A stretch of DNA of 64,000 bases from an uncultured Christensenellaceae bacterium (GTDB taxonomy: Bacteria > Bacillota > Clostridia > Christensenellales > Aristaeellaceae), in NCBI GenBank assembly GCA_905234985.1, contig CAJOJQ010000006.1:55235-119234 (forward strand). The letters are read 5' to 3'. The translations under genes and the position numbers were made by a program. The notes below the pieces were generated by a model. That model was not told the DNA's origin, made no database searches, and saw nothing but the letters and a program-made list of their open reading frames with translations. This document shows, piece after piece, positions 45,101 to 53,060 of the stretch; the stretch's first letter is position 1; each line of letters starts with the position of its first letter.

Positions 45101-46130
45101 CAGCGCCCGGCATCTTTTGTCCCTCATCAATGATATTCTGGACATGAGCCGCATCGAATCGGGCCGCATGACCTTAAAGGAAACGGACTTTTCCTTCCGG
45201 GAGTTCATGGATCAGATTTGCGTCATCATCAACGGCCAGTGTCAGGACAAGGGCCTGCAATTTGAAAGCGCCGTGATCGGGAAAATGGACGCCTCCTTCG
45301 TGGGGGACGATTTGAAACTCAAGCAGGTCATCATCAACATTTTGGGCAATTCCGTGAAATTCACCGTCGCTCCCGGCGCCGTCACCTTTACCGCCCAGCA
45401 GATCGAAAGCCGTCAGGACGCCCGGGTGCTGCGCTTCACCATGAAGGATACCGGCGTGGGCATGGACAAGGCCTTCATTCCCAAGCTGTTCGAGGCCTTC
45501 TCTCAGGAGGACGCCACCAACACCAATCGCTACGGCGGCAGCGGCCTGGGCATGGCCATCACCAAGAGCATCGTGGAAATGATGGGCGGCACCATCCAGG
45601 TGGAAAGCGAAAAGGGCTTAGGCTCCATCTTCACCGTCACCGTCACCCTGAAACCGGGCCAAGCAAAGGAAACCCCCGCCCGTGAACAGGCGGCGGAGGC
45701 GGCTGAAACGATAGAAGCGCCGGAAACGCCGGAAGAATCCCTGGCCGGAAAGCGCATGCTGATTGCCGAGGACAACGAAATCAACGCCGAAATTTTGAAA
45801 GACCTGCTGGATTTGGAGGACGTTGCCTGCGAGTGGGCGGAGAACGGCCAAATCGCGGTGGAAAAGTTCGCACATTCGGCGGAAGGGTACTATGACGCTA
45901 TTCTCATGGACATGCGCATGCCGGTGATGGACGGCCTGACCGCCACCGCCGAAATCCGCAAGCTGGACCGCCCCGACGCGAAGACCATTCCCATCATCGC
46001 CCTCACGGCCAACGCCTTTGAGGAGGACGTGCAGCACTGCCTGCAGGCGGGCATGAACGCCCACCTTTCCAAGCCCGTGGACATCGAACTGCTGAAAAAA
46101 ACGGTGGGACGATTGCTTAACGAAAAATAA
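42138..46130 (+). CDS. Hybrid histidine kinase with membrane head, two Cache-like sensors and REC domain
   Basis: 1330 residues; start GTG at 42138. Residues 1-262 contain about eight membrane helices. A first Cache-like sensor spans about 263-510 (RLWYLGAKESPGSPFL, PYLDVTSG), followed by a helix near 515. After a linker, a helix near 632-650 leads to a second Cache-like sensor (about 652-890; RPWYKAAQLSPTHFS) and a last helix near 894-918. The kinase core has the phosphorylated His953 in SHEIRTPMNAIIG, N box ILGNSVKFT, DTGVGMD and GGSGLGMAI. The REC domain has Asp1258 as phosphoacceptor. No response regulator gene is next to it, so output partners lie elsewhere. Confidence 0.95.
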   Translation: MNEIVLELAALLLSLFCLIYSVSVRRELYAPLPKRLIHALHNQHFAFLGVLASIALTAASSVVAELARNLGGGVRTMTVLRSVYYLLHLLPAYFFSVFLIDLCGPAKKRGPRFWRAYSLPLLLGAVLAAANPLTRFCFTMTGGGAVQRPGPGMWALFSVAVFYLAAGFLYFFRFCREMTKAERRAALVLMTVVLLGVVIQAVWSAPVELFFEAIAFFGFMALLEHDRDASENGMSRRFRGSAVVALAFTFLAVIVVNITLIQGINRSQADKLGNIRLDVIRSDLEDTVTSAENNLLRVSVEAENLLNSGASREQISAYFTRQKERFLADDSFMNVYIADPDWLFVPDFEPPADFHATERLWYLGAKESPGSPFLTEPYLDVTSGDMCITESVLLADGKTVVGYDLNLSKAQESILRMTEDTDQTAMIVTDQGLIIGYTDMALVGEKAGDKLPEYAEALRRVAASKDHGSFQVTLNGRSCRIFSSETKNHWYLILSVDTDTLYAESNRQLTLMAAVNLLMLVVVVTFYLISTRNSLRAAESLKENERFIDGVADRLHHAVTQIQLLNESQFMETGEGALAQIRDTGTELNDLSDSIRSYSTLLRARVAKEENRKEKELHGGAVEAPSRRARNGIILTLLFTMLIVLILCCRSAIDAGNTRMEQAADAYENELNQWITREQSILYAITDVISSQPGLMENYEDAVHLLGDFARNYPEISSCYLANPYAEHPIIMDSGWEPGADFRPETRPWYKAAQLSPTHFSISAPYLDAQTNTYCVTFSRVVYGEQSEFLGIFGIDFFLDKLIQVLGDSYTESGYAFLVDSEGVIINHPYEAYQMNGSHSVSIEDTLYADAYNSQSAAVLRDDSGQFFACVSRKTASGFTVMLANSWWSIYGELVLVSAAALILFGLCIVFIVLLINRLIRWQQKTNRQLVEAAETAKKADRAKSQFLAQMSHEIRTPMNAIIGLDNIALREPNLSPHVRDELEKIGASARHLLSLINDILDMSRIESGRMTLKETDFSFREFMDQICVIINGQCQDKGLQFESAVIGKMDASFVGDDLKLKQVIINILGNSVKFTVAPGAVTFTAQQIESRQDARVLRFTMKDTGVGMDKAFIPKLFEAFSQEDATNTNRYGGSGLGMAITKSIVEMMGGTIQVESEKGLGSIFTVTVTLKPGQAKETPAREQAAEAAETIEAPETPEESLAGKRMLIAEDNEINAEILKDLLDLEDVACEWAENGQIAVEKFAHSAEGYYDAILMDMRMPVMDGLTATAEIRKLDRPDAKTIPIIALTANAFEEDVQHCLQAGMNAHLSKPVDIELLKKTVGRLLNEK

Positions 46131-46167
46131 AAAAAGTCGCGCACTCCAAAAACGCTTTAAGCCATTG

Positions 46168-46291
46168 AGGTAGGAGGTAGGAAGTAGGAGGTAGGAGGTA
46201 GGAGGTTTATTTTGTGTTTACAAACCCCCAATCATGGTGCCGGGTTTCTTTTGTAGACTATATAAAACTTCCTACCTCCTACTTCCTACCT
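46168..46291. repeat. Heptad-armed inverted repeat, GGTAGGA family, copy 2
   Basis: Left arm 46168-46207 has five GGTAGGA/AGTAGGA 7-mers; right arm about 46266-46291. The core ends GTAGACTATATAAAACTTCC, matching copy 1. It separates the kinase gene from the convergent isomerase gene. Confidence 0.88.
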
Positions 46292-46339
46292 GATTTATTG
46301 TGTCCTTTAAAGCTATGCGTGAACAGATACGAACTCTCT

Positions 46340-47152
46340 TTATTTGATCCTGCTCCGCAGCCATCGGACGGACCATTCCAAATCCTCCAGCACTTCCTTG
46401 GGGTCGCAGCAGTACAATTCCGCGATCACGTTGCCGGGATAGTGCCGGGCTTTGAGGCGGTTTAGGATTTCTTCTATTGGCACGTCGCCGCTGCCGGGAG
46501 CGCAGGCGAAGGTTTGCGTCCCGTCGGCGCAGGTGAAGGGCGTGTCGTTTTCATGCCGCCGGGCGGGCGTTCGGTCTTTCAGGTGCAGGGTTTGGATTTT
46601 GTCCGCGAACAGGTCAAAAGCCGAAAGCACGTCCTCATGGAACATGACGAAATTGCCCGTGTCAAAGGCGCAACCCAGGCCCGGCACCCGATCCAGGAAG
46701 TATTTCAGGCCCGCCATGCAGTTGTAGGGCGCGGTGAGGCCGTCAAAATCCTCCATGAGTACCGGCATGCCCACAGTCTTGCCGTATGCCGCCGTTTTGC
46801 CCACGCCCTCCGCGATGCTGTCCAAATCCCGGACGCTGTTGCCGGTGGACAGGAAGCCGGGCACGATGAGGAAATTGTTCGCGCCGCTGTCCACGGCCAG
46901 GTCGATCAGTTCCTTATACGCCTCCGTACCGGGATTTTTTGGAAAATCACAGAAAGCGTGCATGCCCTCCATGGTAAGGCCCACGTTTTCCATTTGGCGC
47001 TTTAAGTCCTGCCGATCCCGCCGCCAGGAATCCGCCGAAATGTAGAGCATGTCCATGCCCGCGTTTTTCAGGCGGGCCAGCACATTTTCCATATCCTGGC
47101 CGGTAGCCTGTACCCCGTCGTAGATGTTTTCATAGAATACGGCGATTTTCAA
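46340..47152 (-). CDS. Sugar phosphate isomerase/epimerase-like TIM-barrel protein
   Basis: 270 residues of the AP-endonuclease-2/xylose isomerase-like fold. Metal-ligand style segments: PVLMEDFDGL near 125, GCAFDTGNFVMFHED near 162, LHLKDRTPARRHEN near 192, and VIAELYCCDP near 245. Members isomerise or epimerise ketoses or inosose-type compounds. It is last in a four-gene operon with dehydrogenases and an amidohydrolase; substrate unknown. Confidence 0.85.
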   Translation of the reverse strand: MKIAVFYENIYDGVQATGQDMENVLARLKNAGMDMLYISADSWRRDRQDLKRQMENVGLTMEGMHAFCDFPKNPGTEAYKELIDLAVDSGANNFLIVPGFLSTGNSVRDLDSIAEGVGKTAAYGKTVGMPVLMEDFDGLTAPYNCMAGLKYFLDRVPGLGCAFDTGNFVMFHEDVLSAFDLFADKIQTLHLKDRTPARRHENDTPFTCADGTQTFACAPGSGDVPIEEILNRLKARHYPGNVIAELYCCDPKEVLEDLEWSVRWLRSRIK

Positions 47153-47153
47153 G

Positions 47154-48368
47154 TTATGCCCTCCAGTCAGGGAAGCGCTCTTTGAAGGTGCCGAAGAAAT
47201 GCTTCTGCATCACGGCGTCATAGGCCGATTCCGCGTAATCCTCCAGTTTTCCAATGTCGTAGAGGTATTGCAGCACGGTATACCGGTCCCGGAAGGTGCG
47301 GCCCCGCAGCACCCCTTCAATAAAGCGCTGTTTGTCCGTCACGGTGAAGGGCAGGCGCAGGGTCTTTTGCAGGGCCTCCAGCCGGTCAAAGGCGGGCAGG
47401 TACTTTTCGATCAATTCCTTTAAATGCTGATCGTCCGTTTCTTTATACAGCCTGCGGAACATTTCCACGGCGGTGAAGGTGCCCTCCCCCACCTCGATGC
47501 CGTGCAGGTTGGGCACCTTGCCCTCCTCCACGTCCATGACCTCCCAGGTCTGGGCGATCATATGCTCGGTGCCGGAGGCGGGCCGGGAGGAACCGCAGAA
47601 CGCGATGCACTCCCCGGACAAAATCAGCCCCTCGCTGGCGGCGCGGATGGCGGCGGGGTCGCGGCTTTCTAAATTTTTGGACGCTTCCACGCACTGGGCC
47701 GTGGCTTGCAGCACCATATCCGCGATCTTTTCGCAGTAATATTCCCCGTTCCGGTCGCGGCTGATTTCCCAATCCAGGATCGCCACGTACTTGCCCAAAA
47801 TGTCCCCCACCCCGGCCAGCAGCAGGGGATACGGGGCCTGCTCGTTGACGCTTAAATCAATGATGATGTGCCGGGCGATGGAGCAGTTGTACACGATCTT
47901 TTTCCGCCCGTTGAGCAGCGGGGCCACCACGGAGGCGTACCCGTCCATGGAGGGCGCGGTGCCCACCACGCCGTAGGGGATGCCGAGGCGGTAGCTGACC
48001 ATGCGGCAGGTATCGTTCAGGGAACCGGAACCCACGGCCAGGATGTAATCCGGGTTCAGGCTCCAGGCGTTGATGTCGTATACTTCCCTGTCTCGCCCCG
48101 CTTCCATCAGCACCTTGCCCACGTTTTCGGCGTTGGGCAGGGCGGGCGCGGGCAAAATCAGGCTGTGGGACAGGATTCCGGCGGTTTTCAACAGCTCTTC
48201 CACCCGTTTGCCCGCCACTTCATAGGTGTTTTCGTCCGCCACCATGAAAATGCGGCGGTAATCCTTCAAAATGTCCGCCACCTTCCCGATGGCGTGATCC
48301 GATACCTCGATCACTTCCGTGGGGATGCTGTGGTGCTTCTGTACGCAGGTGCAATCCATTTCAATCAT
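47154..48368 (-). CDS. Iron-type alcohol dehydrogenase family protein (glycerol-1-phosphate dehydrogenase-like)
   Basis: 404 residues from the ATG at 48368 with an AGGAGG site. NAD-binding loop VGSGSLNDTCR near 110, TAPSMDGYASVVAP near 137, metal ligands in LAGVGDILGK near 185, TEHMIAQTW near 275 and LHGIEVGEG near 295. This best fits the AraM/EgsA branch, which reduces dihydroxyacetone phosphate to sn-glycerol 1-phosphate. Its operon partners suggest a carbohydrate catabolic role instead of lipid synthesis; both remain open. Confidence 0.85.
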   Translation of the reverse strand: MIEMDCTCVQKHHSIPTEVIEVSDHAIGKVADILKDYRRIFMVADENTYEVAGKRVEELLKTAGILSHSLILPAPALPNAENVGKVLMEAGRDREVYDINAWSLNPDYILAVGSGSLNDTCRMVSYRLGIPYGVVGTAPSMDGYASVVAPLLNGRKKIVYNCSIARHIIIDLSVNEQAPYPLLLAGVGDILGKYVAILDWEISRDRNGEYYCEKIADMVLQATAQCVEASKNLESRDPAAIRAASEGLILSGECIAFCGSSRPASGTEHMIAQTWEVMDVEEGKVPNLHGIEVGEGTFTAVEMFRRLYKETDDQHLKELIEKYLPAFDRLEALQKTLRLPFTVTDKQRFIEGVLRGRTFRDRYTVLQYLYDIGKLEDYAESAYDAVMQKHFFGTFKERFPDWRA

Positions 48369-48393
48369 GGGGATTCCTCCTATTAATTTTTTT

Positions 48394-48437
48394 CTGGGGG
48401 AAACCACTCTTTGAAGTCAAAGCGTGGTTTCCCCCAG
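48394..48437. other. Long intercistronic hairpin
   Basis: CTGGGGGAAACCAC (48394-48407) pairs perfectly with GTGGTTTCCCCCAG (48424-48437), and inside it CTTTGA pairs with TCAAAG. It lies between the amidohydrolase and dehydrogenase genes, on the minus strand followed by A residues, not T, so it is not an intrinsic terminator. It may block or stabilise the mRNA between the two genes. Confidence 0.7.
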
Positions 48438-48473
48438 GCCCCCTTCCGAGAAACCTGCAAGGGAACCTTTCGT

Positions 48474-49343
48474 TCACTCTGCCATGTGGTGTATATAAGG
48501 CATATCCGGCAAGCCGGTAAAACGGTAAAATGCTTCCGCGTTTTTGTGCAAAAAGAGCTGTTTTTCTGCCTCTGTCAGCAGGGACGATTTTTCGACGAAA
48601 TCCCAGCTCATGCGGTAGGTGATGGCGGTCATGGTGCGGGGATAGTCCGAGCCCCACATGAGCTTCTCCATGCCGCAGATATCCCGGGCCTCCAAAATGG
48701 CCCGCACCGCGCTGGGGTAGGGGTAATACTCGCTGTTGAACAGCCAGGTGACGCCGCCGCTTTCCACATACACGCCCGGCAGGCGGGCCAGTTTGATCTG
48801 CTCCTGCCATCCGGGCCGCGTCACCATGCCGAAATGGCCGATGGCGATGCGGAGCTTGGGGAACTGCCGCGCCATTTCCCGCAGGGAAGCGCATTGGATA
48901 TCCCCGTCCGCCATGTCGATGGCGATGAACAAATCTTCCCTGGCCGCTTTAGCGAAGAGTTCTTCGCACTTCGTCAAATCGGGTTCCACCATGCGGCCCC
49001 CACAGAGCTTGATCCCGTCCGCGCCCGCTGTTTCCGGCAGGCCCTTTTCCTCATACAAAGCGGTGACGCGGAACCGGAGGGGGTTTTCCTTCCGAATGCG
49101 CTTTAAATATTCATCCTGGTTGCCGTCGATGTATTCCTGGGTCACCACCGCACCGGCCACCTGGGCAAAATCCATGTTGGCAAGCAGCCGTTCCGCGCTG
49201 TTCACCCCGTCGGTCATGTAGGGCGGCAGCATCTGGCGCACTTCGGTACCGAACATGCTCTTGCCCCCGCCCAAATCGTACACCGGCAGGCCGTTCACTC
49301 TCCCCCGCTGCTTTTCCCATAAATGCACATGCGCGTCGATCAT
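48474..49343 (-). CDS. Amidohydrolase family 2 protein
   Basis: 289 residues from the ATG at 49343. It opens with the metal motif MIDAHVHLW, has AIGHFG near 165 and the late active-site segment LMWGSDYPRTM near 230, the hallmarks of amidohydrolase-2 enzymes (lactonases, decarboxylases, hydrolases). Located 25 nt after the zinc-type dehydrogenase gene; the combination of dehydrogenase then lactonase-like hydrolase is a usual order for sugar oxidation. Substrate unknown. Confidence 0.87.
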   Translation of the reverse strand: MIDAHVHLWEKQRGRVNGLPVYDLGGGKSMFGTEVRQMLPPYMTDGVNSAERLLANMDFAQVAGAVVTQEYIDGNQDEYLKRIRKENPLRFRVTALYEEKGLPETAGADGIKLCGGRMVEPDLTKCEELFAKAAREDLFIAIDMADGDIQCASLREMARQFPKLRIAIGHFGMVTRPGWQEQIKLARLPGVYVESGGVTWLFNSEYYPYPSAVRAILEARDICGMEKLMWGSDYPRTMTAITYRMSWDFVEKSSLLTEAEKQLFLHKNAEAFYRFTGLPDMPYIHHMAE

Positions 49344-49368
49344 TCGGTCACCTTCTTTCACAGCTATT

Positions 49369-50574
49369 CTATTTTGCAGTATCAATGAATTTACTGTTCC
49401 AGATCACGGCGGTTTTCATGGGCGCGGATTTGCAGTAAATCTTATTTTCGTAAGCGCCCATGGGGTCGGCGGCGAATTCCTCCCGGTCGATGAGGCCCAC
49501 GATCTCGTCGTACCGGCTGCGGGAAAGCATGTCGATGGCCTTTTCCATGTGATCCTGGCGGAAATTGATGGAGCCGAAAATCAGGTGATTTTCAAAGCCG
49601 AAGGGCATGGTGTCGAAGGTGATCCTGGGGCCTAAGGAGAAGGAATTATAAATGCCGTTGCAGCCTAAAACCTTATGCTGGAAGGCGATTTCATGCTCCA
49701 CATTGGTTCCGCTGACCCCAATGAAGCAGGTGGCCCGGCCCCCCATGGCTTCACAAATGGCTTTGGCGCAGTCGGCGGGGTCAGCGTAGGTATTCTGCAC
49801 ATACCGGGCCTTGGCCGTTTCCACGGCGAAGCGCACCTTGTGGCTGTCCGCCGGGCTGCGGCCCACGAAATAAATATTCGCGTCGGGGTGTGCCTTACGG
49901 ATCACGTCGCCGATGAACATGCCCGTGGTGCCCAGGCCGAAAATCACCGTGCGTTCAAAAATTTCGTCCGCCGCGTATTGCCGGGCGGTCTCCAAATCGC
50001 AATGCCTTCGGCGGGCCGTCTGGCGGAACCAATGTGCGCTGCCCAAATCCTCCATGCGCTCCAGCTGGAACAGCATGCAGGCGAAGGGGTCCGGGAACAC
50101 CATCTTTTTGGCGAAGGACAGGGCCAGCTTTCCATTCTCCACATACCCGTCGGGAATCTTCAAAAGCATATCCGGATTGACGAACATGCTGTCGCAGAAC
50201 AGGCCGTCCGCCCCGTCGCAGCCGTATTCAAAATAGGTTTCGTCCTCGGTGTAGCGGGTGGGGTCGACGCTGTCCCCGCCCCGGATCAGCACGATGGCGA
50301 AGCGGTTTTGACTGGGCACCCACACCACGCCCTCATGGCCGTTGATGAGCCGCTTTTGCCCGGCGGGGAATTTGGGGGTCAGTTCTCCCCGGCTGCCCAT
50401 TTTCATCAGCTCGTAATCCGTGCCGCAGAAACCCACCATGACGGGATGGGCCAAAATGCCTTCCTTTAAGGGTTCTCCCCGCAGCCGCCGCCGGGGCGGG
50501 TTGATCAGCTCCACCTCCCCGTATACCAGGGGGCGCTTGGGGTCGTTCTGAAAATACGTTCCGTATGCCTTCAT
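49369..50574 (-). CDS. Zinc-type (MDR) sugar/alcohol dehydrogenase
   Basis: 401 residues. Catalytic zinc residues fit GFCGTDYEL (Cys near 50) and INGHEGVVW (near 77). The Rossmann motif FGLGTTGMFIGDVI is near 212-225. The C-terminal half resembles glucose dehydrogenase-type enzymes, but the four structural-zinc cysteines are missing. It is the first gene of the operon, with a good promoter (50612-50640). Likely oxidises a sugar or polyol; exact substrate unknown. Confidence 0.83.
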   Translation of the reverse strand: MKAYGTYFQNDPKRPLVYGEVELINPPRRRLRGEPLKEGILAHPVMVGFCGTDYELMKMGSRGELTPKFPAGQKRLINGHEGVVWVPSQNRFAIVLIRGGDSVDPTRYTEDETYFEYGCDGADGLFCDSMFVNPDMLLKIPDGYVENGKLALSFAKKMVFPDPFACMLFQLERMEDLGSAHWFRQTARRRHCDLETARQYAADEIFERTVIFGLGTTGMFIGDVIRKAHPDANIYFVGRSPADSHKVRFAVETAKARYVQNTYADPADCAKAICEAMGGRATCFIGVSGTNVEHEIAFQHKVLGCNGIYNSFSLGPRITFDTMPFGFENHLIFGSINFRQDHMEKAIDMLSRSRYDEIVGLIDREEFAADPMGAYENKIYCKSAPMKTAVIWNSKFIDTAK

Positions 50575-50611
50575 GGGTTTTCTCTCCCGTTCCGCTTAAA
50601 ATCCGTAAAGA

Positions 50612-50640
50612 ATTATACCACAGCCAAAAACAATTTACAA
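50612..50640 (-). promoter_or_regulatory. Promoter of the dehydrogenase/amidohydrolase operon
   Basis: On the minus strand TTGTAA (50635-50640) is 17 nt from a perfect TATAAT (50612-50617) that has an upstream TGG. Confidence 0.8.
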
Positions 50641-50659
50641 TGTGTTGATCTTTCGGGAA

Positions 50660-50689
50660 TTGACAAACCGGCGGCTTTTGCAATAAAAT
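50660..50689 (+). promoter_or_regulatory. Promoter of the secreted hydrolase-like gene
   Basis: A perfect TTGACA (50660-50665) is 18 nt from TAAAAT (50684-50689). It is divergent from the operon promoter 20 nt away. Confidence 0.8.
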
Positions 50690-50756
50690 GGAACGGTAAA
50701 AAGCCGCTTCCGCCGCTCTGCCTGGCGATGGCGCGGCTGAAAGGGATGACTGCTCC

Positions 50757-51542
50757 GTGACGAAAAAAAAACTTGCGCTTTGTCTTTTATGCCTGCTTTG
50801 CTGCCTTATATGCGCTTCCTCTCTTGCGGAAGGGCCTTTGGACGCGCCCGCGGATGAGACGCCCGCCGTTCAGGCATCGGCCCGGGACGCCTTCATCGAC
50901 GGCATCATCGAAACGGGCCGCCAGCTGTACGTGAAGGCCAACGGCAAGCTCCAGCGCGCCCAGTACGCCGGGGACATCTACGTGTGCAAAAACTTTACCG
51001 TGCATGTGTTCCGGGAAAACTGCGCCCGCTTCCGCATGGCGGAGTATCCCGAAGTGGCGCTGAAAATCCCCAACAACCTGCCCAAGGAGAAATGCAAGCC
51101 CCATTCCTACGGCTACTGCTGGGAGGAAGTGTCGGCGGCGGAAGGGAATCCCTTCTATATCGCCGCCCAGTTCCTGTATGATTCCTCCCTTTCCAAGCAG
51201 GAAAACATGGAAAAAGCCCTGGAATTTATGCGGCAGGTGCGCCGGGGCGATTATTTCCAGATGTCCGCCGAATACTACTACGGCGTGGGCGCGCACAGCG
51301 CCATCATGATCGCCGATTACGACCCGGAAACCGATACCGTCCATTGGATGGACAGCAACATGGCCGGGGAAAAGCGGGACGGCGTGCGCTACGGCAAGGT
51401 GCAGTTCGACGCGGTGAAGGAGATTACCTGGTGGGCGGAAGCCTTCTGCAAAAAGACCCGGGGGGCCACCATCTACCGCCTGCGGGACGACATCATCCTG
51501 GCGGAAGAAGTTATTACTCAGCCATCCATGGAGAACCGATGA
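50757..51542 (+). CDS. Secreted cysteine-hydrolase-like protein
   Basis: 261 residues from a GTG at 50757 with AAGGGA upstream. The signal peptide is rich in Leu/Cys (LALCLLCLLCCLICASSLAE). The mature part has CKNFTVHVF near 78, a Tyr-rich region (SYGYCWEEV), then GDYFQMSAEYYYGVGAHSAIMIADYD near 165-190 and VHWMDSN. This arrangement of Cys, His (HSAIMI) and Asn/Asp is what NlpC/P60 or CHAP-like cysteine hydrolases show, but the match is loose. Structured element A2 follows directly. Confidence 0.6.
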   Translation: MTKKKLALCLLCLLCCLICASSLAEGPLDAPADETPAVQASARDAFIDGIIETGRQLYVKANGKLQRAQYAGDIYVCKNFTVHVFRENCARFRMAEYPEVALKIPNNLPKEKCKPHSYGYCWEEVSAAEGNPFYIAAQFLYDSSLSKQENMEKALEFMRQVRRGDYFQMSAEYYYGVGAHSAIMIADYDPETDTVHWMDSNMAGEKRDGVRYGKVQFDAVKEITWWAEAFCKKTRGATIYRLRDDIILAEEVITQPSMENR

Positions 51543-51555
51543 AGAAACAACATCA

Positions 51556-51879
51556 GCGGGGGATTGTCAAGGGGCACTCCCCTTGACGAAAATCCGCAGC
51601 GGCGGCGTGTACGCCGCGAGGACGGAAAATTTCAGGAGGGAGCGAAGACGACCGGATGAAATTTTCCTACCTTGCGGTTTTTCCACCCGGGAACGCAGTG
51701 ACAGGAAAAACCGTGGGGGACGAACCGCCGATGACCGCCTGCGGCGGGAATCTCATCGGCGGTGAGATCAGCCGAAAGGGAGCAATCTCCCCATGAAGGG
51801 CTGCGGATTCGCGGGGGGGTATGCAATACCCGCCCGCGCGTTACTACGAAGCCGTAGGCGGAGTAGTAACCGAATCCGC
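51556..51879. repeat. Structured intergenic element, family A, copy 2
   Basis: About 320 nt. It shares with copy 1 the GTCAAGGGG/CCCCTTGAC hairpin, CGGCGT/ACGCCG, GAAAATTTC/GAAATTTTC and GGTTTTTCC/GGAAAAACC stems, but the last one has only a short loop. Copy-specific hairpins follow (ACCGCCGATGA/TCATCGGCGGT at about 51724-51762). The end is a GTTACTAC/GTAGTAAC hairpin (51840-51870), enclosed by GCGGATTCG (51802-51810) and CGAATCCGC (51871-51879). It fills most of the gap before the PucR-type gene. Confidence 0.75.
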
Positions 51880-51916
51880 TTCCCTGAAAAAAAGATATAC
51901 AAAACGGGAGAGAACG

Positions 51917-51925
51917 TGGTATAAT
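51917..51925 (+). promoter_or_regulatory. Extended -10 of the PucR-type regulator gene
   Basis: TGG followed by a perfect TATAAT (51920-51925), about 45 nt from the ATG. No good -35 is visible, as is normal for extended -10 promoters. Confidence 0.6.
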
Positions 51926-51969
51926 ACTTTAAAGCGCGCCAAATCATTCAAAGGGGGAGGCACGATGGC

Positions 51970-53040
51970 ATGGATAACCGCCTGATCGCTCAGCTGCAGC
52001 AGGTGCTGGCACGTCTGCGCACGCCCATTTCCTTGCTGGACGCGGACGGCAACTGTTTGATCCCCAACGAAGATATCTGTTTCACTCTTCCCACGCTGAA
52101 TCAGCCCGGCGTGCCCGTGGCCCAGGACGGGCGGCTGTATCAGACATGCGCTTCCGCCCCCCAATGGGTGCTGATGACCACCATCACCGACGCGGACGCC
52201 GCCCGGGACTCCTTTGTGCTGTGCGACGCCATGATCGGCGCGGTGATCGCCGCCAGCGAGGCGGGCAACGACCTGAACAACGCCTACCAGCGCATTTTGC
52301 AGAACGAGCTTTCCCTTTCGGAGCTGGACGCGGTGGTGGACGAGCAGGGCATTCAGCCCGCCCTGCCCCGGTGCGTGCTTTTGATGCATATGGTGCAGGT
52401 GCAGCAGCGCAGCGCCTATGATATTTTAGAAGAATTCCTGCCCCGCAACCCCGCCGACGTGCTGGTGGCCATGGACAAGCACACCGCCGCCTTCGTCAAG
52501 GACGTGTCGGGCATCGAGGACGAGGACGAATTGCGCCAGTTCGCCTGCGCGGTGCAGGAAACGCTCATGGGCGAAATCGCCCTGCCCGTGATGGTGGGCA
52601 TCGGCGAAATCGCCAAAACCGTGGCCGAGCTGCACGCCTCCTTCCGCCAGGCCCGCCGCGCCATCGAAATCGGCCGCGCCTACGCCCCGGAGCGCACCAT
52701 TCACGTATACCGCGCCATGATGCTGGAAAGGTTTCTGTCCGATCTTTCCCCCGAAATGGCGGAGCATTACCACGGGCTTTTGTTCAACCGCTCCACGTCC
52801 CGGCTGTTCGGGGAGGAAATGCTCTACACCATCGAAATGTTCTTCAAAAAAGATCTGAACCTGTCCGACACCGCCCGGCAGCTGTACATTCACCGCAACA
52901 CCCTGGTGTACCGCCTGGACAAGGTGCAGCGGCAGGTGGGATTGGACCTAAGGAAATTCGAGGACGCCGTGACTTTCAAAATGCTGCTTGAAATGCGGAA
53001 ATGCGGAAATAATAAATCAAAGGTGAAAAAGGGACGCTAA
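51970..53040 (+). CDS. PucR/CdaR-type transcriptional regulator
   Basis: 356 residues from the ATG at 51970 (an ATG five bases earlier is out of frame). The C-terminal helix-turn-helix is of the PucR type: LNLSDTARQLYIHRNTLVYRLDKVQ (landmark, about residues 300-325). The middle part (about 130-285) is the GGDEF-like CdaR domain. The N-terminal 120 residues are a putative ligand-binding part starting with PISLLDADGNCLIP. Members control sugar-diacid, purine or amino acid use. It is 20 nt upstream of the S41 protease gene, perhaps co-transcribed. Confidence 0.87.
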   Translation: MDNRLIAQLQQVLARLRTPISLLDADGNCLIPNEDICFTLPTLNQPGVPVAQDGRLYQTCASAPQWVLMTTITDADAARDSFVLCDAMIGAVIAASEAGNDLNNAYQRILQNELSLSELDAVVDEQGIQPALPRCVLLMHMVQVQQRSAYDILEEFLPRNPADVLVAMDKHTAAFVKDVSGIEDEDELRQFACAVQETLMGEIALPVMVGIGEIAKTVAELHASFRQARRAIEIGRAYAPERTIHVYRAMMLERFLSDLSPEMAEHYHGLLFNRSTSRLFGEEMLYTIEMFFKKDLNLSDTARQLYIHRNTLVYRLDKVQRQVGLDLRKFEDAVTFKMLLEMRKCGNNKSKVKKGR

Positions 53041-53060
53041 CTGCGTCGGGAGGGAAACGT

